Below the pieces are notes generated by a model. That model made no database searches. It had not been told where the DNA came from and saw only the letters and a list, made by a program, of their open reading frames with translations. 64,000 nucleotides of DNA from Rhinopithecus roxellana (taxonomy: Eukaryota; Chordata; Mammalia; Primates; Cercopithecidae): NCBI RefSeq assembly GCF_007565055.1, contig NC_044563.1:100711489-100775488 (forward strand), in the 5' to 3' direction. Both the position numbers and the translations under genes were made by a program. How positions within the stretch are numbered: position 1 is the first letter of the stretch; each line of letters opens with the position of its first letter. Positions 33,936 through 45,234 of this stretch are shown here, piece after piece.

Positions 33936-36060
33936 GTCATTTCACCATGAAGAAAATTCATCTGTTTTTCATTATGCTGTTTCAGGTGACAGATGTAATT
34001 AGAGTAATAAAATGTTTTCAATGAATGAGATTTAGAGATATCTTGGTATATGCGCTTTCAACTTCTCATCATCTTGACAGCTGTCAACTAATGGGGCCAA
34101 ACATTACAGTGTAGAGTTATATACTCAAATGCAGTAAAATCCCCAGAGATGGGATGAGTTTTATTATGTTTTATTGGGGTAGTGGTGGTAGAGTTATAAT
34201 TAAATGACATAATGAATGTAAAGAAATTATTCCAATGTACATTAAGCATTTGATAAATGTCAGCTATTGTTACCTATTTTTATAATATTTGTGTCCAGAG
34301 GACCTTAACTGACATAATTCATTGCATGCACTGTTCCTTCCAGGAGGAGGCCTAGCAAGTTTCCATACTAATGGTAATCCCAGGAATTTCTAGGTAATAG
34401 CAGGATTATTCCCCACACCTAATCTGTGTGACTCCTGAGATAATTTCACGAATTTGAGCATGAAAATCTCATGGGTTTAATCTTCATGGCTAGCTGGAAA
34501 AGTTAGCATATGTGTCCTCAGAGATGGTCACATATTCAAGCCTCATTTATTTATGCCAAACATCAAGGTCTTGAGAGAAGTCATATCAAAAGAGGAAAGC
34601 AAAGAGAATTTTATGAAGAGATCATTTGAAAAGCTGTAGGCAAGTTGTAGGAACACACAGGAAGGATTAAGAATTCTAGGACTAGAAATGGCTAGAAACT
34701 TTTACACTCCTTTAGTCTAATGGGGTAAGAGAAGGTAAATATTAACAGAACTCAGCAAAATTACAGTTGTGGGAGAGGAGATACCCAATAATAATGATGA
34801 CCATAGAGAGAGGGTGCAAGCACTGCAGAATCTCAAAAGCAAACACCTCCATCTTTCTTTACTCTCACTCACCAATATCTAGCCAATAAGAGTCACCTGG
34901 AAAATCCACCCACAAACTAGAAAGTGAGGGAACGTGAGTGATGCATTTCAAGAGGTCAGCCTCCTAAGCACAGAACCCACTGGAAAAGGTAGAGTGTGAA
35001 CTTGGAGAAGGAAACAGAAATTTCCAGAACATTCGGTGATTCTATATATATAATCTGTGAAGATGTGAACATACGAAGGACATAAGCAAGACAGATCAAG
35101 AATACCAGCAAAAGGCACAAGTGGAAAATACAACAGGAAGTCATTGCCTTGAATGGTAGAGTATGGCTGAGTTGATCGTGAGAAAGTGATAGAGAAAAAA
35201 GTTGGGCAAATAACATCATGAGCACATAAAGGAGAACACATGTGAAAAAGGTGGGGAATAAAATGGGGATAATATTTAACAACAGAGGTCATAATATAAG
35301 CTTAATTCAGTCAGTTGAAAGGCCTGTCAACCTGTAGATGTCATTGTTAAAACTAGAATCAAATAATAATATAGCAAAAATGTCACCTTTACTGTACCGT
35401 GTTCACTCCCTATGAGAAATGCTCAAGATCTTGAATTATGATGTGTTTCTGGGAATTGAGAAGAAGGCGGTGAATACGAGAGATACAGTGAGAAGAAAAA
35501 TCACAGAATTTGAAAACCATGGAGAAGAATGTGAAACATACAAAGCATGGTTATTAAATATGTTCCATTTTTGCTGCTATCTGAGATAAGCATTCTGTAA
35601 CTTATTTAGGATGTTAAACTGTTTGTCTCATGAAACCATCAGGGAAGGTCATCTTGTTGTCAATTATAGGTTCATAACTGCTGTCCAGAGTATAATATCA
35701 TCTGTTGGCAATAGTCTGACATGAGGGAAATTTCTGTTATTTGTAAAATTAAAATCATGACTTTCTTCTTCTTAAGTTAAACTTCCAGCTGGAAATTCTG
35801 AATAGCAATTTATATTCGTTATTTAGTATATATAATATTTTAAAATAATAGGCAATATTAATAAGTGAAATAAATGGAGATAAATGTAGTTCTGAAGGAA
35901 AAATGTATTACAACATTCTCTGAACATTTATATTTGTACAGTAAAGAATTTCCGTTTTTTCATTCAACATATATTTTCCATTTTTCTTAGTATAATTGTT
36001 AATAAATTATAATTTAAATGTAGGAAAATGCACAGATCTTAATTGTATAACCAATTGTAT
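33936..36060. other. Mostly single-copy DNA
   Basis: A MIR-like 3' part may lie at 34190-34290 ('gcatttgataaatgtcagct'). The rest is unassigned and without coding signal. Confidence 0.4.
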
Positions 36061-36775
36061 AACCAATACATATAAATTTGTATTTGTCAGGGTTCTCTAG
36101 AGGGACACAACTAATAGGATATATATATATATAGTGATTGTGTGAGTTAATACTCCTTAATAAACTCCCCTTTATATATATGATGTCATTATATATAATA
36201 TATATTATATACACTATATAATATATATTATATACACACTATATATTATATAGTCTATATAATATATATTATGATATAATGATGTCCTTAGAGATATATG
36301 TATATATAAAATGACGACCTTAGAGAGAGGCTGCTATATATACTTATATATAAAGGGGGGTTATTAAGAAGTATTAACACACAATCACAAAGTCCCACAA
36401 TAGGCCATCTGCAAGCTGAGGCTCAAGAAAGTCAGTCCAAGTCCCAAAGCTGAAGAACTTGGAGTCCGATGTTCGAGGGCAGGAAGCATCCAGTATGGGA
36501 GAAAGACGTAGGCTGGGAGGCTAAGTCAGTCTAGTCTCTCCACGATCTTCTGCCTGCTTTATATTCTGGCCAGGCTGACAGCTGATTAGATGGTGCCCAC
36601 AAAGATTAAGGGTGGGTCTGCCTCTCTCAGTCCACTGATTCAAATATTAACCTCCTTAGGCAACACCCTCACAGATACCCAAGATCAATACTTTAAATCC
36701 TTCAATCCAATCAAGTTGACACCCAGTACTAACCATCACAGCATCCATGTAACTACCACCCCATTAAAAAATATA
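36061..36775 (-). mobile_element. Dispersed primate repeat (family not named) with AT-rich core
   Basis: A familiar repeat bounded by 'cagggttctctagagggaca' on the left and 'agtactaaccatcacagc' on the right, with 'gctgattagatggtgcccac' inside. Another member lies at 61364-61500 on the other strand. The (TA)n part after the left end has become a quasi-palindrome (36134-36388). Confidence 0.7.
36134..36388. repeat. AT-rich inverted repeat (quasi-palindrome)
   Basis: Arm 36134-36180 is the near reverse complement of arm 36345-36388, with about three mismatches and a 2-base gap. The 164-bp AT-rich centre is itself full of TATA-type palindromes. Only the right arm is in the repeat's native orientation, so the left arm is an inverted duplication. 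Confidence 0.9.
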
Positions 36776-36863
36776 TATATATATTTCCATTACTTTCTTG
36801 GGCACCTTCTCAGTCAATAAGCTTAATTGATCAGTTTTGTCTGCTGTTGACCTTCATATAGAA

Positions 36864-37182
36864 GAAATCACATAGGCCAGGCACAGTGGCTCACGCCACC
36901 ATCCCAGAACTTTGAGAGGCTGAGGCAGGTGGATCACGAGGTCAGGAGTTCAAGATCAGCTTGGCCAATATGATGAAACTCTGCCTCTACTAAAAATACA
37001 AAAAATTAGCTGGCATGGTGATGCATGCCTGTAGTCCCAGCTACTTGGGAGGCTGAGGTAGAAGAATTACTTGAACCCAGGAGGCGGAGGTTGCAGTGAG
37101 CGGAGATCGCACCACTGCACTTCAGCCTGGGCCACAGAGCGAGACTCTGTCTCAAAAAAAAAAAAAAAAAAGGAATCACGTA
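36864..37182 (+). mobile_element. AluS
   Basis: Alu body 36875-37171 with poly(A). The flanks 'gaaatcacata' and 'ggaatcacgta' form an imperfect target-site duplication. Confidence 0.93.
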
Positions 37183-37660
37183 CTATATTACTCTTCCAGC
37201 TTCAGCTTCTGTCACTCCACATGCTTTGAGATTCTTTCATATTGTTGTATCAGTTTGTGATGCATTCACATCACTATCCATTATCCTGATAATGAACATT
37301 TAGTGTTGTTTTCAGTTGATGGGCTTTTATTGAAAAAAAGTTTCTGTTTGCTCAAAATTCTAGAAAAACATACTTGTGTTGTCAACCATTTAAATATCAG
37401 TCATTTAGGGTACCTGTATGCTGGTATATTGTTGTGTTTTTAATTTGTATATCCTTGACGGCTAATAATGTTGAACACCTTTTTATATGTTTGTCAGCTA
37501 TTTGGATGTTTTATTTTGTGAAGTACTTTTAAAGTACTTTTATTTATGTTTATAAAATAAGATTGTTTTTATTTTTCTTTATCTGTTCTGGATATGACAC
37601 CCTTGACAAATATATGTATTATAATCATTTTCTTCCAGCCTGTGGCTTGCATTTTCACAT

Positions 37661-37708
<48 letters not shown>

Positions 37709-38480
37709 AGGCAGAGTCTCACTCTGTCGCCGGGGCTGGAGTGCAGTGGCCGGATCTCAGCTCACTGCAAGCTCCGCCTCCCGGGTTTACTGCCATTCTC
37801 CTGCCTCAGCCTCCCGAGTAGCTGGGACTACAGGCGCCCGCCACTTCGCCCGGCTAGTTTTTGTATTTTTAGTAGAGACGGGGTTTCACCGTGTTAGCCA
37901 GGATGGTCTCGATCTCCTGACCTCGTGATCCGCCCGTCTCGGCCTCCCAAAGTGCTGGGATTACAGGCTTGAGCCACCGCGCCCGGCCCATTTTCACATT
38001 CTTAATGGTATGTTTGATGAGCAGAAAATTTTAATTTTGATAATGCTTGATTTATTATTTTTATCTTATACCAAGTGTTTTTGGCTTCCTATTTAAAACA
38101 TCTTTGTAGACCCCAGGTCTTAAAGCTATTCTCTTATGTTTTCTGCTAGAAGCTTCACAGTTCTAGCTTTCACATTTAAGTCTATGATTCATCTTATGTT
38201 AATTGTTATATGTGGTATAAGCTAGAGGTAAATAATCACTTATTTGCATATGTATGCTCAGTTCCTTCAGGACCACTATTGATAAAACATTTAATTTGTT
38301 TTTAATTACATGGAGAGATCTTCAAAACTCAATTGTCCACATTTCTGTGTTCTATTTCCCGCGTCTCTATTCTGTTCCATTGATTTATTTATTTATTCTT
38401 GTATGACCATCATGCCATCTTAATTATTGTATCTTTATTGTAATCTTATTCATAAATATTTCTTAAATACTTCATATCTG
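37183..38480 (-). mobile_element. Old L1M ORF2-3' region, split by an AluY
   Basis: On the plus strand it reads the well-known L1M complement: 'ctttgagattctttcatatt', 'ccttgacggctaataatgtt', then after the Alu 'cagaaaattttaattttgat' and 'attctgttccattgatttat'. It is heavily diverged and no frame is open. Confidence 0.8.
37650..38003 (-). mobile_element. AluY (Old World monkey AluYR-type) with TSD
   Basis: Alu body 37665-37988 in minus orientation, with a poly(T) of more than 40 and low divergence ('ggccggatct', 'ggcttgagccaccgcgcccg'). CATTTTCACATTCTT occurs at 37650-37664 and 37989-38003. Confidence 0.95.
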
Positions 38481-38639
38481 GAACAAGAAGCCAATATGGT
38501 CCACTGGACCCCTAAAGAAAAAGAACAAATGAAACCAGGGGGACATGACCTATGGTCTGTGTTGAGATACCCCTACAATCCATTTTATAGAGGAAATATA
38601 TTGGAAGTGCCACAAATACATAGGAAGTACCAAATTCTG

Positions 38640-39350
38640 TCCCAGGTTCTTCTCTAAACTCTGTGAATATAGGAGTGAACAGCAGAGACAAAGTTCCTGC
38701 CTTCTTGGGATGCAAGTGGCAGCATGCAAGCATACATTCTGTAAAGTAAATAAATAAATAACATAATTTTAGATAATGATAAGGTTCTGTGCTTGGGAGT
38801 AATGGGGGAAGAATTTTAAATAGAGTGGTCCAGGAAGAAAGCATAGAGCCACAACAGGCTGTGCACTGCCCAATTCCAGTGCCATTTCCATAGTCCCTAA
38901 TATGAATAATGTCCCCTCAACTGTGCTGTACAGCAGCCCTAAGTGTTCGGGGAAGGGCCTCTTTGAAGAGATGACATTTTGGTGGAGTCCTGGTTAATAA
39001 AAAGTTATCATCCATATAACTCTCTGAGGTAGAAGTGTTCAGGCAAAAATCCCAAGGCAGGTAGGAGTTTTGGTGAGTTTGAGAACAGGAAGAAGACCTT
39101 GGTGGCTGGCACAGCAAAATGTGAAGATCATGTTAAATGAGATTGGATGGCAAGCAGGAGCCAAACGATGTGAAGCCTTGCTCCTTGGTAAGGAGCTTGG
39201 CTTTTACTCTAAGTGCTCTGAAAAACTTCCAGGGGTCCTAATTAGAAAAGTGATCTGAACTAATCTGTGAATTGAAAAGATCCCTTTGGCTATTCTCTGT
39301 AGAAAAAGGCTGGCTGGTAGGGATTTCTGCTTTTGTCTATGGGGGATTAT
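38640..39350 (-). mobile_element. L2 fragment
   Basis: 'gttcctgccttcttgggatg', 'gggcctctttgaagagatga' and 'ggtaaggagcttggctttta' are the reverse complement of the L2 3' half in the right order. Confidence 0.65.
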
Positions 39351-39524
39351 CTTGTATTAGACTTACCTTAAAAATAAGAACAACTCCACTTTAACAATGA
39401 TGAACTACTCTTAGCTATGATTTATACCCAACCATCCCTATGGGATACCACACACTACCACGATCAATAGTCACCTTGGGATAAATCCCTCCAGGGGAAT
39501 ATATCAAAATTCACCTAAGGAGGA

Positions 39525-41475
39525 GACATCATCAATATGGTTGACTAGAGGCACCCAGCACTATCCTCCTCCATAACAAAGACCAAAATAGCAAAGAGAT
39601 AACTGCACATCAAGTAGATGTTCTAGAGGGGAATTCTAGAACCCAGCAGGAAGTCACAGGTACTGTATGAGGAACAGAAGCTTGACATGACAGCATAGAG
39701 AGGGAAGCAAGGCAGCTGGTCAGATTGGCTCAGAGCCCAGAGGGACTCTCCATTGAGGGGAAAAGGTAAGAGGTCCTCAGCAGTCCACATTTCCACTTCA
39801 GACTCTGACCGTTCTAACTGCAGGAAAGCCCCTCAGCCCTCATAGTCCTTCAGCCTAGTATAAGGGGCTGCCTGGAGTCCACATGATGGTATTATTCCAG
39901 GGAAGGAATTTATTTTGGGTTCTACCCTGGGACTCAAGCTGCTGAAGCACAGCACCATTTTTAGTGTGGAGCCAACGCCAAGCTACAACCTGCCTGGCAG
40001 CCCAGTAGCCCCTGCATTTTCCACATCCCTGGAGCCCCACCAACGTCCCCGACATCTACTCAGAGGGTTACAGCATTGTAGTACCAGTTGGACCTAATGG
40101 TACGATCACATCACCAGCACCTGAGCCAGCAAAGTGCCCTGTACTCCAGGGAATATACAGTCCAGTACATCAGGGAGGCTGCCCTGGGACATAGAGAACT
40201 AAAGCATGCACTCCCCAAAGCCTGAGATCCACCTGTCCAAGACTCTGGCTACCAACAGTGACCCCACTTGAATTCAAAGCCACAGCCCTTGCAGAATGAC
40301 ACAGCCCACCAGGAGACTGACCTGACATGGACATTTCCAGCATCTGCACGCCCTGCCTAGGGACCTGGGGACTAGTCCAGCTGACCCATCATCAATACCA
40401 TTGACACACACAAGGCCCATGTAGGTGCCAGATGACTGACCCATTTTTGCTACTGCCAGTGCCCACATGCCCCATTCAGTGCCCAACACTACCACCACCA
40501 GTTACTGCATACCTCACCTGAGGCCCGAAGAATAGCAGGCTAAGGGCATATTTCGACCACATCTGGTGACTGCACAAACCACCTAGATAGGTGCCTGAAG
40601 ACTAGTCTGCCTGGCACCCCTATCCTCAGAAAAGCCTCCACAACCTACCACAGCGTAACCCACTAAGGACACCACTGATACTTATTATAACCAAAGTAAT
40701 CATATGGAGACTACATTATGTTGCCCATTCAAAATCAAAGCCCAAGAACCTTGCCCAATTGACCTTATAGATACATCTATAGGAAAAAGTATTTCCCTAT
40801 GAAAGTTACTCAATAAAATTAAAAGAAGTGACAGTTACACCAGATATTAATATAAAGACACAGAAACATGAAAAAGCAAGGAAACATGACACCTCCAAAG
40901 GAACATAATAATTCTCTAGTAACTGACCCCAAAGAAAAGGAAATTTGTTAAATAACTGAATAGGAATTCAAAGTATTGCTTTTAAGGAAACTCAGTGCAA
41001 TGCAAAACAACACAGATAAACATTACAAAGCAAGAAGGAAAATAATTCATGACCAGAATTTAAAAATCAACAAAGGTATCATAAAAAAGAACTGAACAAA
41101 ATTCTGGAACTGAAGAAATTAAGGGTTAAAATCAAAAATGCAATCAAGAGCATTAACAATAGACTAGATTAAGCAGAAGAAAGACGTTCTGAACTTGAAA
41201 ACAGGACTTTTAAAATAACCTACTCAGACAAAAAAAAAAAAGGAAAAAGAATGACTACAGGTGACTACAAGGGTGACTATAGGTATCTATATATTATTGT
41301 GTATTTTAAATAGCTAGAAGATTTGGAATGTTCTCAACACAAAGAAATGATAAATATTTTAGGTGATGAATATCCCAATTACCCTGATTTGATCATTACA
41401 CATTGTATGCATATATCAAAATATCACATGTACCCCACAAATACATATAAATATTATGTATCAATAAAAATGTAC
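39525..41475 (+). mobile_element. Old L1 (L1M/L1PB-like), 5' UTR/ORF1 start fused to 3' end
   Basis: 39525-40700 looks like an old L1 5' UTR ('accaaaatagcaaagagata', 'gaattctagaacccagcagg'). 40700-41230 enters the ORF1 upstream and coiled-coil zone. After an A-rich stretch, 41231-41475 is a classic L1M-type 3' end ('taccctgatttgatcattac', 'aaatatcacatgtacccc'). Nearly all of ORF1 and ORF2 is missing: either a large internal deletion or two fragments placed head to tail. Confidence 0.65.
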
Positions 41476-41841
41476 ATATGAACATAGATAATTTCATGTA
41501 TCTCTGCTCACCAACTCCCCCTTGCCCCAAACTAACCATACCAAATTCATTGTTATTTAATAAGAATCACTTATATACATATATCTGGCTTGTCAGAACC
41601 TGAGGAAAACCACAGGCTTTGAGGAATCAAGGTCTTGCCTAGTGGTAAACTTGCCAGTGACTTTTCTGGTGTCAGATGGAGACTGACTAAGAGGTACCAT
41701 TTAACCATTTAACTCTCCTCCACATATTTCACACACGTACATATGATCTGACTGTAGAAAATCTGAGAACCTGAACTCTGGACCTGGACCCTTTGGAACC
41801 GAGAAGCACCACAAGAATCTCTGGGGTGAGGGTATGTACGA

Positions 41842-41885
<44 letters not shown>

Positions 41886-42640
41886 GAGAAACTAAAAATG
41901 ACTTATACTTCCATCACTCTGAGACAGTTACTACTAATATCTTGTTATCCATCAGCCAGAATATGTTCTATACATGTGCTCACATATGCATAAATGTACA
42001 TGATTTCAAAAGACTAATAATTGTAATCTGATTTTTATCTTTTAATAGTTTTGCATGTTTACATGCCATTAAATATTATTCAAGGAAAATAATCACAATT
42101 AATAAATGAGGATAAAATATTTTTAAATATATCTTCGAGGGCAAAAGAAAACTCACAAAGCAACCAACACTGAGTGAACAAGATTCAAAAGAGCAACACA
42201 GTAAGGAAAGGTGAACCAAACATTCTGTGTTGATTCTCTCCTCTAGGCATTTTGTCAGTCCGCAAATGGCAATCTAGAGACTAACAGACCTTTCAGAGCT
42301 TTGAATAATCTCACTGTACTAGGGAAATAAACATTGATGCTCAGGGCTTGTTAAGGTGAAGAACTGTTGGTGAACATCTTTGGCTTTCATTAAGAACACA
42401 TAAAGGACTATTTACCCCAGGAATAGGAATGCACTGGAAATAATCTGCACTCTCACTAACGCTAAATTCCAGGCTCAAATCAGCTTAATTCCCAATTGCA
42501 TTACAGTGATCTGCCACTAATGTCTAAAAGCATACTTAAATAAGTAAATTCCTTCTACTTGTATATACTATTATCAGAACCTCAAATGTTCTCTGTTTTA
42601 TTTTTTCAAATAAAGGTTGTCATTCAATAAAAGAAAAAAA
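41476..42640. other. Single-copy DNA
   Basis: Contains the (TG)n(AG)n microsatellite listed separately. Nothing else is recognised. Confidence 0.45.
41841..41886 (+). repeat. (TG)n(AG)n microsatellite
   Basis: About 10 TG units followed directly by about 10 AG units. Confidence 0.97.
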
Positions 42641-42649
42641 CATCCAGCA

Positions 42650-43110
42650 TGGAAAAGATAAGATTGGACTGATAACCAAGAAAAAAATAGACAATAGAAA
42701 AAATTAAATTCAGCTAAAGCTGTACTTAGAGGAAATTTTACAGCCTTAAATTCCATATACTAGATAAAAAGAAAGGCTAAGCATCCATGACCTAATTATT
42801 TTTCTCATAAAGCTAGAAAGAAAACTGTAAAATAAACTCAAAAATACTAGAAAGAAAAAATGGTAAAATAAGAACTTAATGAAATAGAAAATAAATGAAC
42901 ATTAATGAAGCCAAAAGCTGTTCCTTTAAAAAGACTAGTAAAATTCATAAACCCCTAGGAGAAAAGGAGAAAACACAATTTAACCAATATAAACAGTGCA
43001 AAAAAAAATAGTCATTCCCATAGAGACAAACCTTTTGAAAAACCTTAGGAGGAAACTGAAAAATCTGGATAGTTCTAAAGATGTTGAAGTCACTGAAAAA
43101 CCACACTATA
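42650..43110 (+). mobile_element. Old L1M ORF2 fragment
   Basis: 'cagctaaagctgtacttaga', 'ccttaaattccatatactag' and 'aagccaaaagctgttccttt' match the L1 region after the endonuclease. It contains many stops. Confidence 0.75.
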
Positions 43111-43118
43111 AAAAAAAT

Positions 43119-44156
43119 TCTCAGGAGGCAGAGCAAGATGGCAGAATAGGAACAGCTCCAGTCTCCAGCTCCCAGCATGAGTGACACAGAAGACAGGTGA
43201 TTTCTGCATTTTCAACTGAGGTACTGGGTTTATCTCACTAGGGAGTGCCGGACAAAAGGTGCTGGTCAGCTGTTGCAGCCCGACCAGTGAGAGCTGAAGC
43301 AGGGCGAGGCATCACCTCACCTGAAAAGCGCAAGGGGGAAGGGAATCCCTTTTCCTAGCCAGGGGAACTGAGACACACAACACCTGGAAAATTGGGTAAC
43401 TCCCACCCCAATACTGTGCTTTAAGCAAACGGGCACACCAGGAGATTATATCCCACACCTGGCCGGGAGGGTCCCATGCCCACAGAGCCTTCCTCATTGC
43501 TAGCACAGCAGTCTGTGATCTAACTGCAAGGCAGCAGTGAGGCTGGGGGAGGGGCGCCCACCATTGCTGAGGCTTAAGTAGGTAAAAAAAAGCCCTGGAA
43601 AGGTGGAACTGGTTGAAGCTCACAGCAGCTCAAGGAGGCCTGCCAGTCTCTGCAGACTCCACCTATGGGGACAGGGCACAGCTAAACAACAACAACCACA
43701 AAGCAGCAGAAACCTCTGCAGATGCAAACCACTCTGTCTGACAGCTTTGAAGAGAGGAGTGGATTTCCCAACACGGAGGCTGAGATCTGAGAACGGACAG
43801 ACTGCCTGCTCAAGTGGGTCCCTGACCCCTGAGTAGCCTAACTGGGAGAAATCCTCCACTAGGGGCAGACTGACACCCCACACCTCACACGGTGGAGTAC
43901 ACCCCTGAGAGGACGCTTCCAAAGCAAGAATCAGATAGGTACACTCGCTGTTCAGCAGTATTCTATCTTCTGCAGCCTCTGCTGCTGACACCCAGGCAAA
44001 CAGGGTCTGGAGTGGACCTCAAGCAATCTCCAACAGACCTATAGCTGAGGGTCCTGACTGTCAGAAGGAAAACTATCAAACAGGAAGGACACCTATACCA
44101 AAACCCCATCAGTACGTCACCATCATCAACGACCAGAGGCAGATAAAACCACAAAG
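43119..44156 (+). promoter_or_regulatory. L1 5' UTR
   Basis: Same organisation and length class as the other two L1 5' UTRs. The minus strand carries a 103-codon frame (43623 to 43312) over the ORF0-like zone, with an internal ATG in the context 'gctagcaatgaggaaggctc'. Confidence 0.8.
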
Positions 44157-45171
44157 ATGGGGAAAAAGCAGGACAGAAAAGCTGGAAATTCAAAGAATAA
44201 GAGTGCGTCTCCCCCTCCAAAGTAACACAGCTCATTGCCTGCAACGGATCAAAGCTAGAAGGAGAATGACTTTGACGAGATGAGAGAAGAAAGCTTCAGA
44301 CCATCAAACTTCTCGAGCTAATGGAGGAATTACGTACCCAGCGCAAAGAAACTAAAAATCTTGAAAAAAGACTGGAAGAATTGATAACCAGAATAATTAA
44401 TGCAGAGAAGGCCATAAACAAACTGACAGAGATGAAAACCATGACACAAGAAATACGTGACAAATGCACAAGCTTCAGTAACTGACTCGATCAACTGGAA
44501 GAAAGAGTATCAGCAATTGAGGATCAAATGAACGAAATGAAGCGAGAAGAGAAGTCTAAAGAAATAAGAAGAAAAAGAAAGGAACAAACCTGCAAGAAGT
44601 ATGGGATTATGTAAAAAGACCAAATCTACGTCTGATTGAGGGGCCTGAAAGTGAGGGGGAAAATGGAACCAACTTGGAAAACACTCTTCAGGATATCATC
44701 CAGGAGAACTTCCCCAACCTAGTAGGTCAGGCCAACATTCAAATTCAGGAAATACAGAGAACACCACAAAGATACTCCTCGAGAAGAGCAACTCCAAGAC
44801 ACATAATTGTCAGATTCACCAAAGTTGAAATGAAGGAAAAACTGTTAAGGGCAGCCAGAGAGAAAGGCTGGGTTACCCACAAAGGGAAGCCCATCAGACT
44901 AACAGCAGATCTCTCAGCAGAAACTCTACAAGCCAGAAGAGAGTGGGGGCCAATATTCAACATTCTTAAAGAAAAGAATTTTCAACCCAGAATTTCATAT
45001 CCAGCCAAACTAAGTTTCATAAGTGAAGGAGAAATAAAATCCTTTACAGATAAGCAAATGCTTAGAGATTTTGTCACCACCAGGCCTGCCTTACAAGAGA
45101 CCCTGAAGGAAGCCCTAAACATGGAAAGGAACAACTGGTACCAGCCATTGCAAAAACATGCCAAAATGTAA
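44157..45171 (+). pseudogene. L1 ORF1, stopped and frameshifted
   Basis: The ATG at 44157 is followed by MGKKQDRKAGNSKNKSAS and an in-frame TAA at about 44223. A CGA-to-TGA stop lies near 44484 and a one-base loss near 44587. The C-terminal 165 codons (44674-45171), ending HAKM, are open. It keeps the G that is missing in the copies at 2311-2320 and 6234-6243. Confidence 0.9.
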
Positions 45172-45234
45172 AGACCATCGAGGTTAGGAAGAAACTGCAT
45201 CAACTAACAAGCAAAATAACCAGTTAATATCATA

